A stretch of DNA of 64,000 bases from Tianweitania aestuarii (GTDB lineage: Bacteria > Pseudomonadota > Alphaproteobacteria > Rhizobiales > Rhizobiaceae): NCBI RefSeq assembly GCF_018457165.1, contig NZ_JAFMNX010000001.1, positions 372,001 to 436,000 on the forward strand, given 5' to 3'. Within the stretch, counting starts at the first letter, position 1; each line of letters opens with the position of its first letter. The position numbers and the translations under genes were made by a program. Shown here one piece after another: positions 8,996 through 16,978 of this stretch. Below the pieces are notes generated by a model that did not search any database, was not told the DNA's origin, and was given only the letters and a program-made list of their open reading frames with translations.

Positions 8996-10468
8996 TCAGG
9001 TGCTCTCATGCCAGGTGCGGCCATCGCGCTCGATCAGCGCGATCGCGGAGGACGGGCCCCAGGTGCCGGAGGTGTAGCCCTGGACGTCCTGATTGTTGTC
9101 GGCCCAGGATTCCAGGATTGGGTCGATCCAGTTCCATGCGGCCTCGACCTCGTCGCGGCGCATGAACAGGGTTTGGTTGCCGCGCACGACATCCATGATC
9201 AGCCGTTCATAGGCGTCGGGGTTCCGCACGTTGAAGGCTTCCGCAAAGCTCATGTCGAGCGGGACGTGCTTCAGGCGCATGCCGCCGGGACCCGGGTCCT
9301 TGATCATCAGCCAGAGCTTGACGCCTTCATCCGGCTGCAGGCGGATCACCAGCTGGTTGGCGACGACCTGCCCGGCATGCTCGCCGAAGATCGAATAAGG
9401 GATCGGCTTGAACTCGATGACGAGCTCGGACACGCGCGATGCCAGGCGCTTGCCGGTGCGCAGATAGAAGGGCACGCCGGCCCAGCGCCAGTTGGCGATC
9501 TCGGCCTTAATAGCAACAAAGGTCTCGGTGTTGCTTTCGCCGCCTTCGAGCTCTTCCAGATAGCCCTTCACCGGACCGCCGGCGGAAGCGCCTGCACGGT
9601 ACTGGCCACGCACGGTGAGCTTGCCGGCCGTTTGGCCGTTGATGCGCTGGAGCGAGCGCAGCACCTTCAGCTTTTCATCGCGCACGCCATCGGCGTCCAT
9701 CGTCGGCGGCGCTTCCATCGCGACGAGACAAAGGAGCTGCAGCATGTGGTTCTGGACCATGTCGCGCAGCGCGCCGGCCTTGTCATAATAGCCCGCGCGG
9801 CCTTCCAGACCGACCTGTTCGGCCACCGTGATCTGGACGTGGTCGATATGGGCGTTGTTCCAAAGCGGCTCGAACAGGGCATTGGCGAAGCGTAGCGCCA
9901 TCAGGTTCTGCACCGTTTCCTTGCCGAGGTAATGGTCGATGCGGAAGATCTGGCGTTCCTTGAACACGCTGCCGATCGTGTCGTTGAGCTGCTTGGCGGA
10001 AGCGAGATCGCGACCGATCGGCTTTTCAACCACGATGCGCGCCTTGTCGTTGACGAGGCCGTGCTCGGCGATCTGCTTGGCGAGAAGGCCGAACAGGGAT
10101 GGGGCAACCGCGAGGTAGAAGACGCGGATCACATCGTCTTCGCCGATCGAGGTCTTGAGCGCGTCGAAGCCTTCGCCGGTGGTTGCGTCGGCCGCCACAT
10201 AGCTCAAGCGCTTGAGGAAGGTATCGAGCGCTTCGTCGCTGAGTTCTTCGGCAGACACATGCTCCTGCAGCGCCTTTTTCGCGTAGTCGCGATACTCCTC
10301 GTCGCTCATCTTGGTTCGCGAGGACCCGATGATGCGGCTGGGATCAAGGAACTGGCCGGCAACCTGGCGCTGGAACAGCGCGGGCAGGAGTTTTCGCTCG
10401 GCGAGGTCGCCTGTTGCACCGAAAATGATGAAGTCGAATGGTTCGACCGGAATGGTTTGGCTGGTCAT
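8996..10468 (-). CDS. zwf: Glucose-6-phosphate 1-dehydrogenase
   Basis: Zwf oxidises glucose-6-phosphate to 6-phosphogluconolactone with NADP+ (some alphaproteobacterial enzymes also use NAD+). From ATG 10468 it has 490 residues; a GGAAAG ribosome-binding site lies about eight bases upstream, and the TTG two codons earlier is disfavoured. The nucleotide-binding motif FIIFGATGDLAERKLLPALF is at the N-terminus, the family signature RIDHYLGKETVQNLMALRF with the catalytic Asp-His is near residue 178, and the EKP motif (VVEKPIGRDL) precedes it. The C-terminal PYSIFGEHAGQVVANQLVIRLQPDEG and YERLIMDVVRGNQTLFMRRDEVE are also typical. It is the first gene of the Entner-Doudoroff operon. Confidence 0.97.
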   Translation of the reverse strand: MTSQTIPVEPFDFIIFGATGDLAERKLLPALFQRQVAGQFLDPSRIIGSSRTKMSDEEYRDYAKKALQEHVSAEELSDEALDTFLKRLSYVAADATTGEGFDALKTSIGEDDVIRVFYLAVAPSLFGLLAKQIAEHGLVNDKARIVVEKPIGRDLASAKQLNDTIGSVFKERQIFRIDHYLGKETVQNLMALRFANALFEPLWNNAHIDHVQITVAEQVGLEGRAGYYDKAGALRDMVQNHMLQLLCLVAMEAPPTMDADGVRDEKLKVLRSLQRINGQTAGKLTVRGQYRAGASAGGPVKGYLEELEGGESNTETFVAIKAEIANWRWAGVPFYLRTGKRLASRVSELVIEFKPIPYSIFGEHAGQVVANQLVIRLQPDEGVKLWLMIKDPGPGGMRLKHVPLDMSFAEAFNVRNPDAYERLIMDVVRGNQTLFMRRDEVEAAWNWIDPILESWADNNQDVQGYTSGTWGPSSAIALIERDGRTWHEST

Positions 10469-10680
10469 GGGCAAAGCTTTCCAAGAATGTCTGACGTCTA
10501 ATCTAATCGATTAAAAATTGCTAGAGGCCGCCTGGGAGGAGACATAAGGTCGAGATGCCTGATAGCCAACCGGTCTGGCCCCACATTTCCGCGAGACTGG
10601 CCAGGGCGAAGGTGAAGTTGCGGATGACAGGCCGCTTGTTTTGTTGCACCAGAAGCCAGCAAACACAGGAGACGAGCCCC
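10469..10680. promoter_or_regulatory. Divergent promoter region between zwf operon and aldehyde dehydrogenase gene
   Basis: The 212-bp gap must hold the zwf-pgl-edd promoter and the aldehyde dehydrogenase promoter. A perfect 10-bp palindrome TAATCGATTA is at 10504-10513, about 36 bases upstream of the zwf start, in an AT-rich patch that also reads as a possible minus-strand -10 region. Its position would suit a repressor of zwf such as an RpiR/HexR-type regulator, but it does not look like the described gammaproteobacterial HexR motif, so the regulator is unassigned. AGGAG, the ribosome-binding site for the plus-strand gene, is at about 10666-10670. Confidence 0.4.
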
Positions 10681-12156
10681 ATGGGTCAGCATCCCTCACG
10701 CACGGTCGCGGAAGGCCGCGCCTTCATGCAAGTGATCAACGGCCAGCCGGCCGACGCAATGAGCGGCGCGCGCATCGACGTCGTTTCGCCATCCGACGGC
10801 AAGGTGTTCGCATCGATCCCGGCCGCCGGTGCCGCCGATGTGGATCGTGCCGTCCAGTCTTCGCGCCAAGCCTTTGAGACCGGCCCGTGGAGCCGCATGC
10901 CGGCCTTCGAACGTGGCCGTTTGCTGACCAAGCTCGGACAGTTGATCGAGAAGAATGGCGACGAGCTTGCGGCGCTGGAATCGCGCGACACCGGCAAGCC
11001 GATCCGCCAGGGCAAGGCGGATGTGAACGCCACCATGCGCTATTATGAATTCTATGGCGGCGCGGCCGACAAGATCCATGGCGATACGATCCCGTTTCTC
11101 GATGGCTATACGGCGCTGACGCTTCGCGAACCGCATGGCGTGGTGGCCGGCATCATTCCCTGGAACTACCCGATGCAGATCCTGGCGCGCGTTGCGGGTG
11201 CCGCACTCGCCATGGGCAACACGCTGGTGGTGAAGCCGGCCGAAGACGCATCGCTCACCACGATCCGCATTGCGGAACTCGCACTCGAAGCCGGTTTTCC
11301 CGAAGGCGTGTTCAACGTCGTGACCGGCTATGGCCGCGATGCGGGCGCGGCCTTGTCCGCCCATCCCGACATCGACTACGTGACCTTTACCGGCTCGACC
11401 CTGACCGGAACGGCGATCCAGCAGGCGGCGGCGATCAACAATCGCGGCGTGACGATGGAGCTCGGCGGCAAGTCGCCCCAGATCGTGTTCGCCGATGCCG
11501 ATCTGGAAAAGGCGCTGCCGGTTCTCGTCAACGCCATCATCCAGAACGGTGGCCAGACCTGTTCGGCCGGCAGCCGGGTTCTGATCGAAAAGCCGATCTA
11601 TGAAGCCGTTGCCACCGAACTCGCGGCACGCTTCAGCAAGCTCGTCGCCGGTCCGCATGATGCGGATGGCGATCTTGGACCGATGGTCAACAAGAAGCAG
11701 CAGACGCAGGTGAAGGCTTTCATTGCGGCGGCTGAAGAAGCGGGTGTGTCGGTGCTTGCACGCGGCAGCGTCGATGCTTCGGCGCCCGAAGACGGCTTCT
11801 ATGTCGCGCCGGCTCTGTTCGGATCGGTGGATCCATCCGCCAACATCGCACAACAGGAAGTGTTCGGCCCGGTGCTGACCTTGTTTGCGTTTGAAGGCGA
11901 GGAAGAAGCGGTGCGGCTTGCCAACGGCACGGATTACGGTCTCGTTGCCGGCATCTGGACGGCCGATGGCGGTCGCCAGCATCGCATGGCCAAACGCGTG
12001 CGCGCCGGACAGGTCTTCGTCAACGGATATGGCGCGGGCGGCGGCATCGAACTGCCATTCGGTGGCTTCAAGAAGTCCGGTCATGGCCGCGAAAAGGGCT
12101 TCGAAGCGCTCTACGACATGTCCGCAACCAAGACGATCGTGTTCAACCACGGTTGA
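10681..12156 (+). CDS. NAD(P)-dependent aldehyde dehydrogenase family protein
   Basis: The 491-residue protein starts at ATG 10681, which has an AGGAG site ten bases upstream; the in-frame ATG at 10555 would lie inside the promoter region. Catalytic motifs of the superfamily are all visible: IIPWNYP (Asn) near residue 158, FTGSTLTG near 236, MELGGKSPQIVF with the general-base Glu near 258, NGGQTCSAGSR with the nucleophilic Cys near 292, EVFGPVL near 390 and PFGGFKKSGHGREKG near 460. It most resembles betaine-aldehyde / gamma-aminobutyraldehyde type enzymes, but substrate cannot be read from sequence. The polyamine genes downstream (12769-21136) lack an obvious PuuC, so this enzyme could serve that step; that is an inference from proximity. 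Confidence 0.9.
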   Translation: MGQHPSRTVAEGRAFMQVINGQPADAMSGARIDVVSPSDGKVFASIPAAGAADVDRAVQSSRQAFETGPWSRMPAFERGRLLTKLGQLIEKNGDELAALESRDTGKPIRQGKADVNATMRYYEFYGGAADKIHGDTIPFLDGYTALTLREPHGVVAGIIPWNYPMQILARVAGAALAMGNTLVVKPAEDASLTTIRIAELALEAGFPEGVFNVVTGYGRDAGAALSAHPDIDYVTFTGSTLTGTAIQQAAAINNRGVTMELGGKSPQIVFADADLEKALPVLVNAIIQNGGQTCSAGSRVLIEKPIYEAVATELAARFSKLVAGPHDADGDLGPMVNKKQQTQVKAFIAAAEEAGVSVLARGSVDASAPEDGFYVAPALFGSVDPSANIAQQEVFGPVLTLFAFEGEEEAVRLANGTDYGLVAGIWTADGGRQHRMAKRVRAGQVFVNGYGAGGGIELPFGGFKKSGHGREKGFEALYDMSATKTIVFNHG

Positions 12157-12163
12157 AAACAAA

Positions 12164-12192
12164 AAGGCTGAGGCGCGGAGCCTCAGCCTTTT
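12164..12192. terminator. Strong intrinsic terminator, probably bidirectional
   Basis: A perfect 9-bp stem, GGCTGAGGC at 12166-12174 and GCCTCAGCC at 12180-12188 with loop GCGGA, is flanked by AAAAA on the left and TTTTCTTTC on the right. It sits eight bases after the stop of the aldehyde dehydrogenase gene and 19 bases after the end of the minus-strand DUF2188 gene, so it can end transcripts arriving from both sides. Confidence 0.9.
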
Positions 12193-12210
12193 CTTTCGAG
12201 CAGGACGGGC

Positions 12211-12708
12211 TCAGCCCATGCGGGGCTGCGTGTCCTTGACGTCGGTATGCGGGCGATCGCGACCGTCGGATTCTTCCTGGCGCCATTTGCCGGCTTCGTC
12301 CTGATATTCGATCGGCTCGGGCTCGCCCGCCTGTTCCTGCGCGCGCGCAGCCGCTTCGGCGGCTTGCTTGGCGGCGTCATGGGTCGGGAAGGTTTCGGAG
12401 AACACGTCGCCGACCTTGTAGGCCCAGCCTTCATCATGCTCGACCACGCGATAGGTCACGTCACCGGTATTGCCCTGGTGTTCGGGTGTGCCCTGGGGGT
12501 TGAAGCCGCCGGACTTGGAGCGGGCATCTTGCTCGTCTCGCTCGCGCTGGCGACGCTCGCGTCTGCGCTCGCGCGACGACAGGCTGGCGTCGAAATCGCT
12601 GTTGGGCGAGCGATCACGCTCGACAGGGCCGGTAGAAGATTGGCTCGATGGTGCGGAGAGCCAGCGATAGGCGGCATATCCGAGCGCGGCGAAGATCAGT
12701 TTTTTCAT
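12211..12708 (-). CDS. DUF2188 domain-containing protein
   Basis: A 165-residue protein. Its N-terminus (MKKLIFAALGYAAYRWLSA) is hydrophobic and could be a membrane anchor or uncleaved signal. A highly charged stretch rich in Arg, Glu and Asp (SSRERRRERRQRERDEQD) follows around residues 44-62. The C-terminal half contains a DUF2188-like domain: YRVVEHDEGWAYKVGDVFSE followed by FPTHDAAKQAAEAAARAQ, the usual pattern of short proteins that read through a 'W-x-V-K' strand and a helix rich in alanine. Function of the family is unknown. The ATG at 12708 has GGAG eight bases before it. It ends just before the bidirectional terminator. Confidence 0.75.
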   Translation of the reverse strand: MKKLIFAALGYAAYRWLSAPSSQSSTGPVERDRSPNSDFDASLSSRERRRERRQRERDEQDARSKSGGFNPQGTPEHQGNTGDVTYRVVEHDEGWAYKVGDVFSETFPTHDAAKQAAEAAARAQEQAGEPEPIEYQDEAGKWRQEESDGRDRPHTDVKDTQPRMG

Positions 12709-12768
12709 GGAAGCACTCCGAAAATTGGGTCGTTCGGATAAGCTTCAAACCTGCCAAAACGTTCCCGA

Positions 12769-14052
12769 TCAGATCCTGTCGCGCAGCGCGTACCAGTTGA
12801 GCGCGAGAAACAGGAGCGGGGCGCGGAAGCGTCGTCCGCCGGGAAAGGCCGGGATCTTGAGATCGGCCATCATCTTCAGCCGATCGCGATTGCCGGCGAC
12901 CGCCTCGGCATAAAGCTTGCCCATGAAGTTCGACAGCATCACGCCATGACCGGAATAACCGCCGGAATAGATGATGTTCGGCATGACTTCGCGGATAAAC
13001 GGTTTGCGCGGCATGGTGATGCCGACATAGCCGCCCCAGGCATGGGTGATCTCGACATCGCGCAGGGCGGGATAAAGCTCGGCGATCTGGCGCCGGATGC
13101 CGGATCCCAGGTCCGACGGATCCTGCTTGCCGTAGACCTCGCGGCCGCCGAACAAAAGCCGGCCATCCGCGGAGCGGCGGAAGTAGCGCACCACGAAGCG
13201 GGAATCGTCCACGGACTCGCCGCCGGGCAGAACGGGGCTGTCGTCGCCGAGCGGCGGCGTGGCGCCAATGAACGAGCCGATCGGCATGACATGCGCCGCA
13301 CTCTTCGCCTCGAGATCGCCGCCATAGGCGTTGACGCCGAGCAGGCCCTTGGCGGCTGTGATCGTGCCATGCGCTGTTTTGACGATGACCTTGCCGTTCT
13401 CGCTCGAAACGCCGGTTGCACGCGTAGTCTCAAACAACTGCGCTCCGGCTTGCGCTGCCGCGCGCGCGGTGCCGACCACCAGTTTCAGGGGATTGATGTG
13501 GCCCGTGCCGGTGTCGCGCGCGCCGCCGAAATAGGCCTTGCTGCCAAGCCTGCGCGCCGTCTCGGCTTCGTCCATGAAAGTGAGATGCGGATAACCGAAG
13601 CGCTCGCCCATGAGATCGACATGCTTCTTGTAGACGTCGGCATAGCGCGGCTTGTGCGCCACCGAGAGCTGGCCCGGACGATAATCGATGTCGATCGCGT
13701 TGGCGGAAGCAAAATCCAGCAGATGCGCCTTGGCTTCTTCAGCTAGATCAAACAGCGCCTTGGCACGGGTAAAGCCGAGCTCTGCTTCCATCTCCTCCGG
13801 CCAGGATCGCTGACCCGTTCCAAGCTGTCCGCCATTGCGCCCCGAAGCGCCATCACCGAAGCGATGCGCTTCGATGAGCACGACATCGACACCGGCTTTA
13901 GCGAGATGTGCGGCTGCCGACAGACCGGTAAAGCCGCCGCCGACGATGACGACATCGGCAGTCTTGTCGCCGTCGAGCTGGGGATAGCTCGGTCGGTCAG
14001 GAAGGCTCGCTTCGTACCAGGAGAGGCCGGGGGAGATGGGGGAAGAGGTCAT
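12769..14052 (-). CDS. puuB: FAD-dependent oxidoreductase, gamma-glutamylputrescine oxidase-like
   Basis: This 427-residue protein (ATG 14052) has the DAO-type FAD fold: DVVIVGGGFTGLSAAAHLAKAGVDVVLIEAHRFGDGASGRNGG with the GxGxxG motif and the GASGRNGGQ flavin loop near residues 35-75, and the C-terminal NIIYSGGYSGHGVMLSNFMGKL that closes the FAD site. These match the PuuB family, which oxidises gamma-glutamylputrescine to gamma-glutamyl-aminobutyraldehyde plus hydrogen peroxide and ammonia. The puuA-like synthetase at 14541-15974 on the same strand supports the assignment. Unusually, a small four-helix-bundle gene with repeat arrays separates the two. The potFGHI importer for polyamines lies just beyond. 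The exact substrate (putrescine versus another diamine) is inferred. Confidence 0.85.
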   Translation of the reverse strand: MTSSPISPGLSWYEASLPDRPSYPQLDGDKTADVVIVGGGFTGLSAAAHLAKAGVDVVLIEAHRFGDGASGRNGGQLGTGQRSWPEEMEAELGFTRAKALFDLAEEAKAHLLDFASANAIDIDYRPGQLSVAHKPRYADVYKKHVDLMGERFGYPHLTFMDEAETARRLGSKAYFGGARDTGTGHINPLKLVVGTARAAAQAGAQLFETTRATGVSSENGKVIVKTAHGTITAAKGLLGVNAYGGDLEAKSAAHVMPIGSFIGATPPLGDDSPVLPGGESVDDSRFVVRYFRRSADGRLLFGGREVYGKQDPSDLGSGIRRQIAELYPALRDVEITHAWGGYVGITMPRKPFIREVMPNIIYSGGYSGHGVMLSNFMGKLYAEAVAGNRDRLKMMADLKIPAFPGGRRFRAPLLFLALNWYALRDRI

Positions 14053-14058
14053 TGCGCG

Positions 14059-14090
14059 GGCAATATGGCAGTAAGGCAATAGGGCAGTAT
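14059..14090. repeat. Four tandem octamers GGCARTAN downstream of the four-helix-bundle gene
   Basis: Four contiguous 8-bp units read GGCAATAT, GGCAGTAA, GGCAATAG and GGCAGTAT. On the opposite strand they read NTAYTGCC, which matches the CTACTGCC units on the other side of the four-helix-bundle gene in inverted orientation. The array occupies most of the 43 bases between that gene's stop and the puuB start. Confidence 0.85.
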
Positions 14091-14095
14091 GTTCG

Positions 14096-14470
14096 TCATG
14101 ACCTTGGCTCCGAGAGCTTACGGATAAGAAGGCGAATTAGCTTGCCGACACTTTCGGCCTGTTGGAGCAACGGCTCAATTTGCATGCGAGGTGACATTTG
14201 GACGCGTTGTGCAATCTGCAGGTGGGTTTCCAGCTCCTTCAAGGATCCTTGCGCGATCCGTAGGAACTGCTGGTATGAACCTCGATTCTCACGTCCGAAG
14301 CCCTCCGCGATGTTTGCAGGAACCGAAGTCGCTGCTCGTCTTGCTTGCGAGGTTAGACCGAACGTCTCGTCCCTTGGCCATGTCTTGGTAAGCGTATAAA
14401 CAGCGACCACAAGATCCATTGCCTGCTGCCAAACAAGCAAATCCTTGTAGGACTGTATCGTTCCAGACAT
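14096..14470 (-). CDS. Four-helix-bundle protein of the S23 / intervening-sequence (IVP) family
   Basis: This 124-residue protein has the full set of features of the family found in 23S rRNA intervening sequences: YKDLLVWQQAMDLVVAVY at the start, then TFGLTSQARRAATSVPANIAEGFGR (the SVPANIAEGF-like core), GSYQQFLRIAQGSLKELETHLQIA and a C-terminal helix with QAESVGKLIRLLIRKL. Family members are small all-helical proteins that form rings and bind nucleic acid; the Avd protein of diversity-generating retroelements is a relative. This copy is not inside an rRNA gene. It lies in a polyamine operon, between puuA and puuB, and is framed by arrays of 8-bp repeats on both sides. Its base composition looks less GC-rich than its neighbours, which suggests acquisition. 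No reverse transcriptase or variable repeat is present, so a retroelement role is not supported. Function here is unknown. Confidence 0.88.
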   Translation of the reverse strand: MSGTIQSYKDLLVWQQAMDLVVAVYTLTKTWPRDETFGLTSQARRAATSVPANIAEGFGRENRGSYQQFLRIAQGSLKELETHLQIAQRVQMSPRMQIEPLLQQAESVGKLIRLLIRKLSEPRS

Positions 14471-14474
14471 GTTC

Positions 14475-14530
14475 CTACTGCCCTACTGCCCTACTGCCCT
14501 ACTCACCTATTCGCCTATTCGCCTATTCGC
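14475..14530. repeat. Seven tandem octamers upstream of the four-helix-bundle gene
   Basis: Seven contiguous 8-bp units: CTACTGCC three times (14475-14498), CTACTCAC once, then CTATTCGC three times (14507-14530), followed by the partly similar CTCACCCA. The first unit abuts the start codon region of the four-helix-bundle gene, leaving little room for a normal ribosome-binding site. These units are the reverse complement of the GGCARTAN array on the other side of the gene, so in a minus-strand transcript the two arrays could pair around the coding region. Confidence 0.9.
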
Positions 14531-14540
14531 CTCACCCACC

Positions 14541-15974
14541 TCACACATTCAACAACAGATATTCCCGCTCCCAGGGGCTGATCACTTCCATGAAGGTCTC
14601 GAACTCGGCCTTCTTGATGGCGGCATAGGTGGTGACGAACTGGGCGCCGAGCAGGGCTTTCAGTTCCTCGTCGGCTTCGAACAGCTGAACGGATTCCAAG
14701 AGGCTGCGCGGCAGTTCGATGCGGTCGTCGTTGACGGTGCGGCCGACCGGTGCATCCGGTTTGATCTGGTTGCGCAGGCCGATCAAACCGCAGGCGAGCG
14801 AACCGGCCAGCGCGAGATAGGGGTTTGCGTCGGATGACGGGATGCGGTTTTCGACGCGGCGCGCGCCGGGATCCGAGCGCGGCACACGGAAGGCCGTGGT
14901 GCGGTTGTCGTAGCCCCACTTGGTGTTGACGGGGGCGGACGCCGCCTGCGTCAAACGGCGATACGAGTTCACATAAGGCGCAAACATTACCAGCGCGTTC
15001 GGCACATGCCGCTGCATGCCGCCGATGAAGTGGTGGAAGGCATCCGTTTCCGCGCCGTCGGCGGCGGCAAAGATGTTCTTGCCGGTTTTCCTGTCGATGA
15101 TCGACTGATGGATATGCATGGCCGAACCCGGCTGGCCCTGAATGGGCTTGGCCATGAAGGTCGCATAGGTCTCGTGCTTAAGGGCTGCCTCGCGGATCGT
15201 GCGCTTGAACAGGAAGACCTGATCCGCCAGTTCCACGGGATCGCCATGGCGCAGATTGATCTCCAGCTGGCCCGCGCCTTCTTCGTGGATCAGCGTATCG
15301 ATTTCGAGGCCCTGGCCTTCGGAGAAGTGGTAGATGTCGTCGATCAGCTCGTCGAACTCGTTGACGCCCGCGATCGAATAGCCCTGACCGCCGCCGATCG
15401 GTCGTCCCGAACGTCCAACTGGCGGGGTCAGCGGATAGTCGGGATCGGGGTTTTTGCGGACGAGGTAGAACTCGATTTCGGGCGCCACCACCGGTTTCCA
15501 GCCGAGTTCGGCATAAGCTTCCACCACGCGCTTCAACACGTTACGCGGCGTGAATTCCACGGCACGACCGTCCTGATGCACGAGATCGCAGATCACCTGC
15601 GCCGTTTGGTCGGTTTCCCAGGGCACGGCCGAAAGCGTGCTGAGATCGGGCATCAGCTTCAGGTCGCCATCATCTTCCGGATAGGTGAAGCCATTGCCGT
15701 CTTCGGGATAACCACCGGAGATCGTCGCCATGAACACGGCCGAGGGCAGGGCCAGCGACGTGTTGGAGGTGAACTTCTTCGACGGCATCATCTTGCCGCG
15801 CGCCACGCCGGCCTGATCGGGCGTGATGCACTCGATGTCCTCGATTCCACGCCATTCCAGCCAGTCCGTGGCTTCTTTCCAGGTCTTCACACCACGAAGG
15901 TTCTTCAGGAAGGCAGGCGGTTCGATGCGGCTGGCCTTTTTGGAGGACCTGGCATCTTTCTTGGCAACGGGCAT
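14541..15974 (-). CDS. puuA: Glutamine synthetase family protein, gamma-glutamylputrescine synthetase-like
   Basis: This 477-residue protein (ATG 15974) has the GlnA-type catalytic fold: VVAPEIEFYLVRKNPD near residue 160 (metal-binding Glu), DTLIHEEGAGQLEINLRHGDPV near 225, GSAMHIHQSIIDRKTG near 285 with the ammonium/glutamate His, and the FAPYVNSYRRL / RVPRSDPGARRVENRIPSSDANPYLALAGSL block near 340-400. It lacks the adenylylation-site loop of nitrogen-regulated GlnA and resembles the PuuA group, which links putrescine to glutamate. The position upstream of puuB and divergent from potFGHI fits that role. The ribosome-binding site is weak (GGTGA-like). It is the first gene of the puuA / four-helix-bundle / puuB run. 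Confidence 0.87.
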   Translation of the reverse strand: MPVAKKDARSSKKASRIEPPAFLKNLRGVKTWKEATDWLEWRGIEDIECITPDQAGVARGKMMPSKKFTSNTSLALPSAVFMATISGGYPEDGNGFTYPEDDGDLKLMPDLSTLSAVPWETDQTAQVICDLVHQDGRAVEFTPRNVLKRVVEAYAELGWKPVVAPEIEFYLVRKNPDPDYPLTPPVGRSGRPIGGGQGYSIAGVNEFDELIDDIYHFSEGQGLEIDTLIHEEGAGQLEINLRHGDPVELADQVFLFKRTIREAALKHETYATFMAKPIQGQPGSAMHIHQSIIDRKTGKNIFAAADGAETDAFHHFIGGMQRHVPNALVMFAPYVNSYRRLTQAASAPVNTKWGYDNRTTAFRVPRSDPGARRVENRIPSSDANPYLALAGSLACGLIGLRNQIKPDAPVGRTVNDDRIELPRSLLESVQLFEADEELKALLGAQFVTTYAAIKKAEFETFMEVISPWEREYLLLNV

Positions 15975-16106
15975 CAATCACCGATCAGTTGGACTTGGCG
16001 ACACTATAGCGGACGCGCGTCGGTGAATGGAAGGCGTGGCGACGCGCAAGGCAAACGGCGCGTTATCGAGGCGAGCGGATGGTGTCGGCTCGGGCCGCGC
16101 GCGGAC

Positions 16107-16556
16107 TTACCGGCTTTGCCCGGCCAACTGGGATAAAGCCGCTTCCAGCCGCTCCGGCAGGATTGGCTTGCTCACCACCGCGTCGAACACGGGATGGCGG
16201 CGCGACTGCGCTTCCTTTGCCTGACCGGCGGACAGGTAAAGCAGGCGCGGATGACCCTGGCCGTTCTTCTGGCGGTTGTCGCGGATCACATCCAGAAGAG
16301 CATCATATTGGCGATCGTCGACGCCGCCATCGAGGATCACGATCATCGGCTTTAGAACCGGCAAACTGCGGATGGCGTCGTTCGGCGACAAGGCGACGGC
16401 GTGCAGCCTGGCACGCTGGGCGATGCGGGTGACGACAACCAGGTTCACTGGCACATCGCCCACGGCCACCACCGAAGGCTGAATCTCTGCTTTCGCATCA
16501 TCGGGGAATCGGGCGGTCACCGGGAAGGTGGGTGCCACCAACTTGTCTTCAGACAT
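16107..16556 (-). CDS. Single-domain receiver-like protein, probably degenerate
   Basis: A 149-residue protein whose C-terminal 115 residues fold like a response-regulator receiver. Visible elements are a first strand VNLVVVTRIAQRARLHAVAL, the central MIVILDGGVDDRQYD with the Asp in the phosphoacceptor position (about residue 76), RLLYLSAGQ with the switch Ser (about residue 105) and FDAVVSKPILPERLEAAL with the conserved Lys-Pro. The pair of acidic residues normally at the end of strand one, needed to bind magnesium, is absent, so it may not be phosphorylated normally. No output domain or kinase is adjacent. It is divergent from potF and lies 132 bp upstream of puuA on the same strand, so a role in polyamine regulation is possible but unproven. 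Confidence 0.65.
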   Translation of the reverse strand: MSEDKLVAPTFPVTARFPDDAKAEIQPSVVAVGDVPVNLVVVTRIAQRARLHAVALSPNDAIRSLPVLKPMIVILDGGVDDRQYDALLDVIRDNRQKNGQGHPRLLYLSAGQAKEAQSRRHPVFDAVVSKPILPERLEAALSQLAGQSR

Positions 16557-16978
16557 ACAGCAGGATCAGCCTTGCAATGGATGCGGTGCCGGCTGTTGCT
16601 GGCAGATCCGCTGAATGGAAGGCCGGAACTCTATTGAACAACAGTTGATCGTCAAGTGCGACAAAGGAATAAGGCTATTCAGGAAGTTCTAAAACACGGC
16701 AGCCTGCTGTATGTCTGCTCGTTTTACCGGTGGTTCAACTTCCCTGAACGTTCTCAACTCTTGGTGAATGTGGTCTGGTCAAGTGAAATGTCTTGCACCT
16801 CGACACCATCGCGCTCGCGCCTGGTCTCCAGGCGGATCGCTCGAACTCCTATGCGAAGGTTTAGTGAAAGGGGCGGAAATGCGGCGATTGGTTCTTGCCG
16901 CACCCGGCAAACGCCAATAGGCTCGGGTCAACGGATCCTTGAATGGAAGCGCTTCTACGCGGAAGGAATTGGAGAATC
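16557..16978. other. Intergenic region upstream of potF (422 bp)
   Basis: No convincing gene is seen; the open frames here have no family features. The left part is AT-richer than the genes, with repeated TTGA elements near 16634-16652 that could hold promoters for either side. Near the right end an inverted repeat TTGCCG at 16895-16900 and CGGCAA at 16905-16910 with a CACC loop is a candidate operator or small hairpin. A GGAAGGAA/GGAG ribosome-binding region for potF is at 16961-16974. Confidence 0.4.

Noticed and set aside
10696-12162. A 488-residue minus-strand open frame opposite the aldehyde dehydrogenase
   Set aside because: It mirrors a gene with all catalytic motifs, has no recognisable domain, and arises from GC-rich third codon positions.
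14096-14470. The four-helix-bundle gene as Avd of a diversity-generating retroelement
   Set aside because: No reverse transcriptase, template repeat or variable repeat is found in the window.
14096-14470. The four-helix-bundle gene as part of a 23S rRNA intervening sequence
   Set aside because: The flanking sequence is puuA and puuB, not rRNA.
14475-14530. The octamer array as a CRISPR array
   Set aside because: Units are 8 bp with no spacers between them and no cas genes are present.
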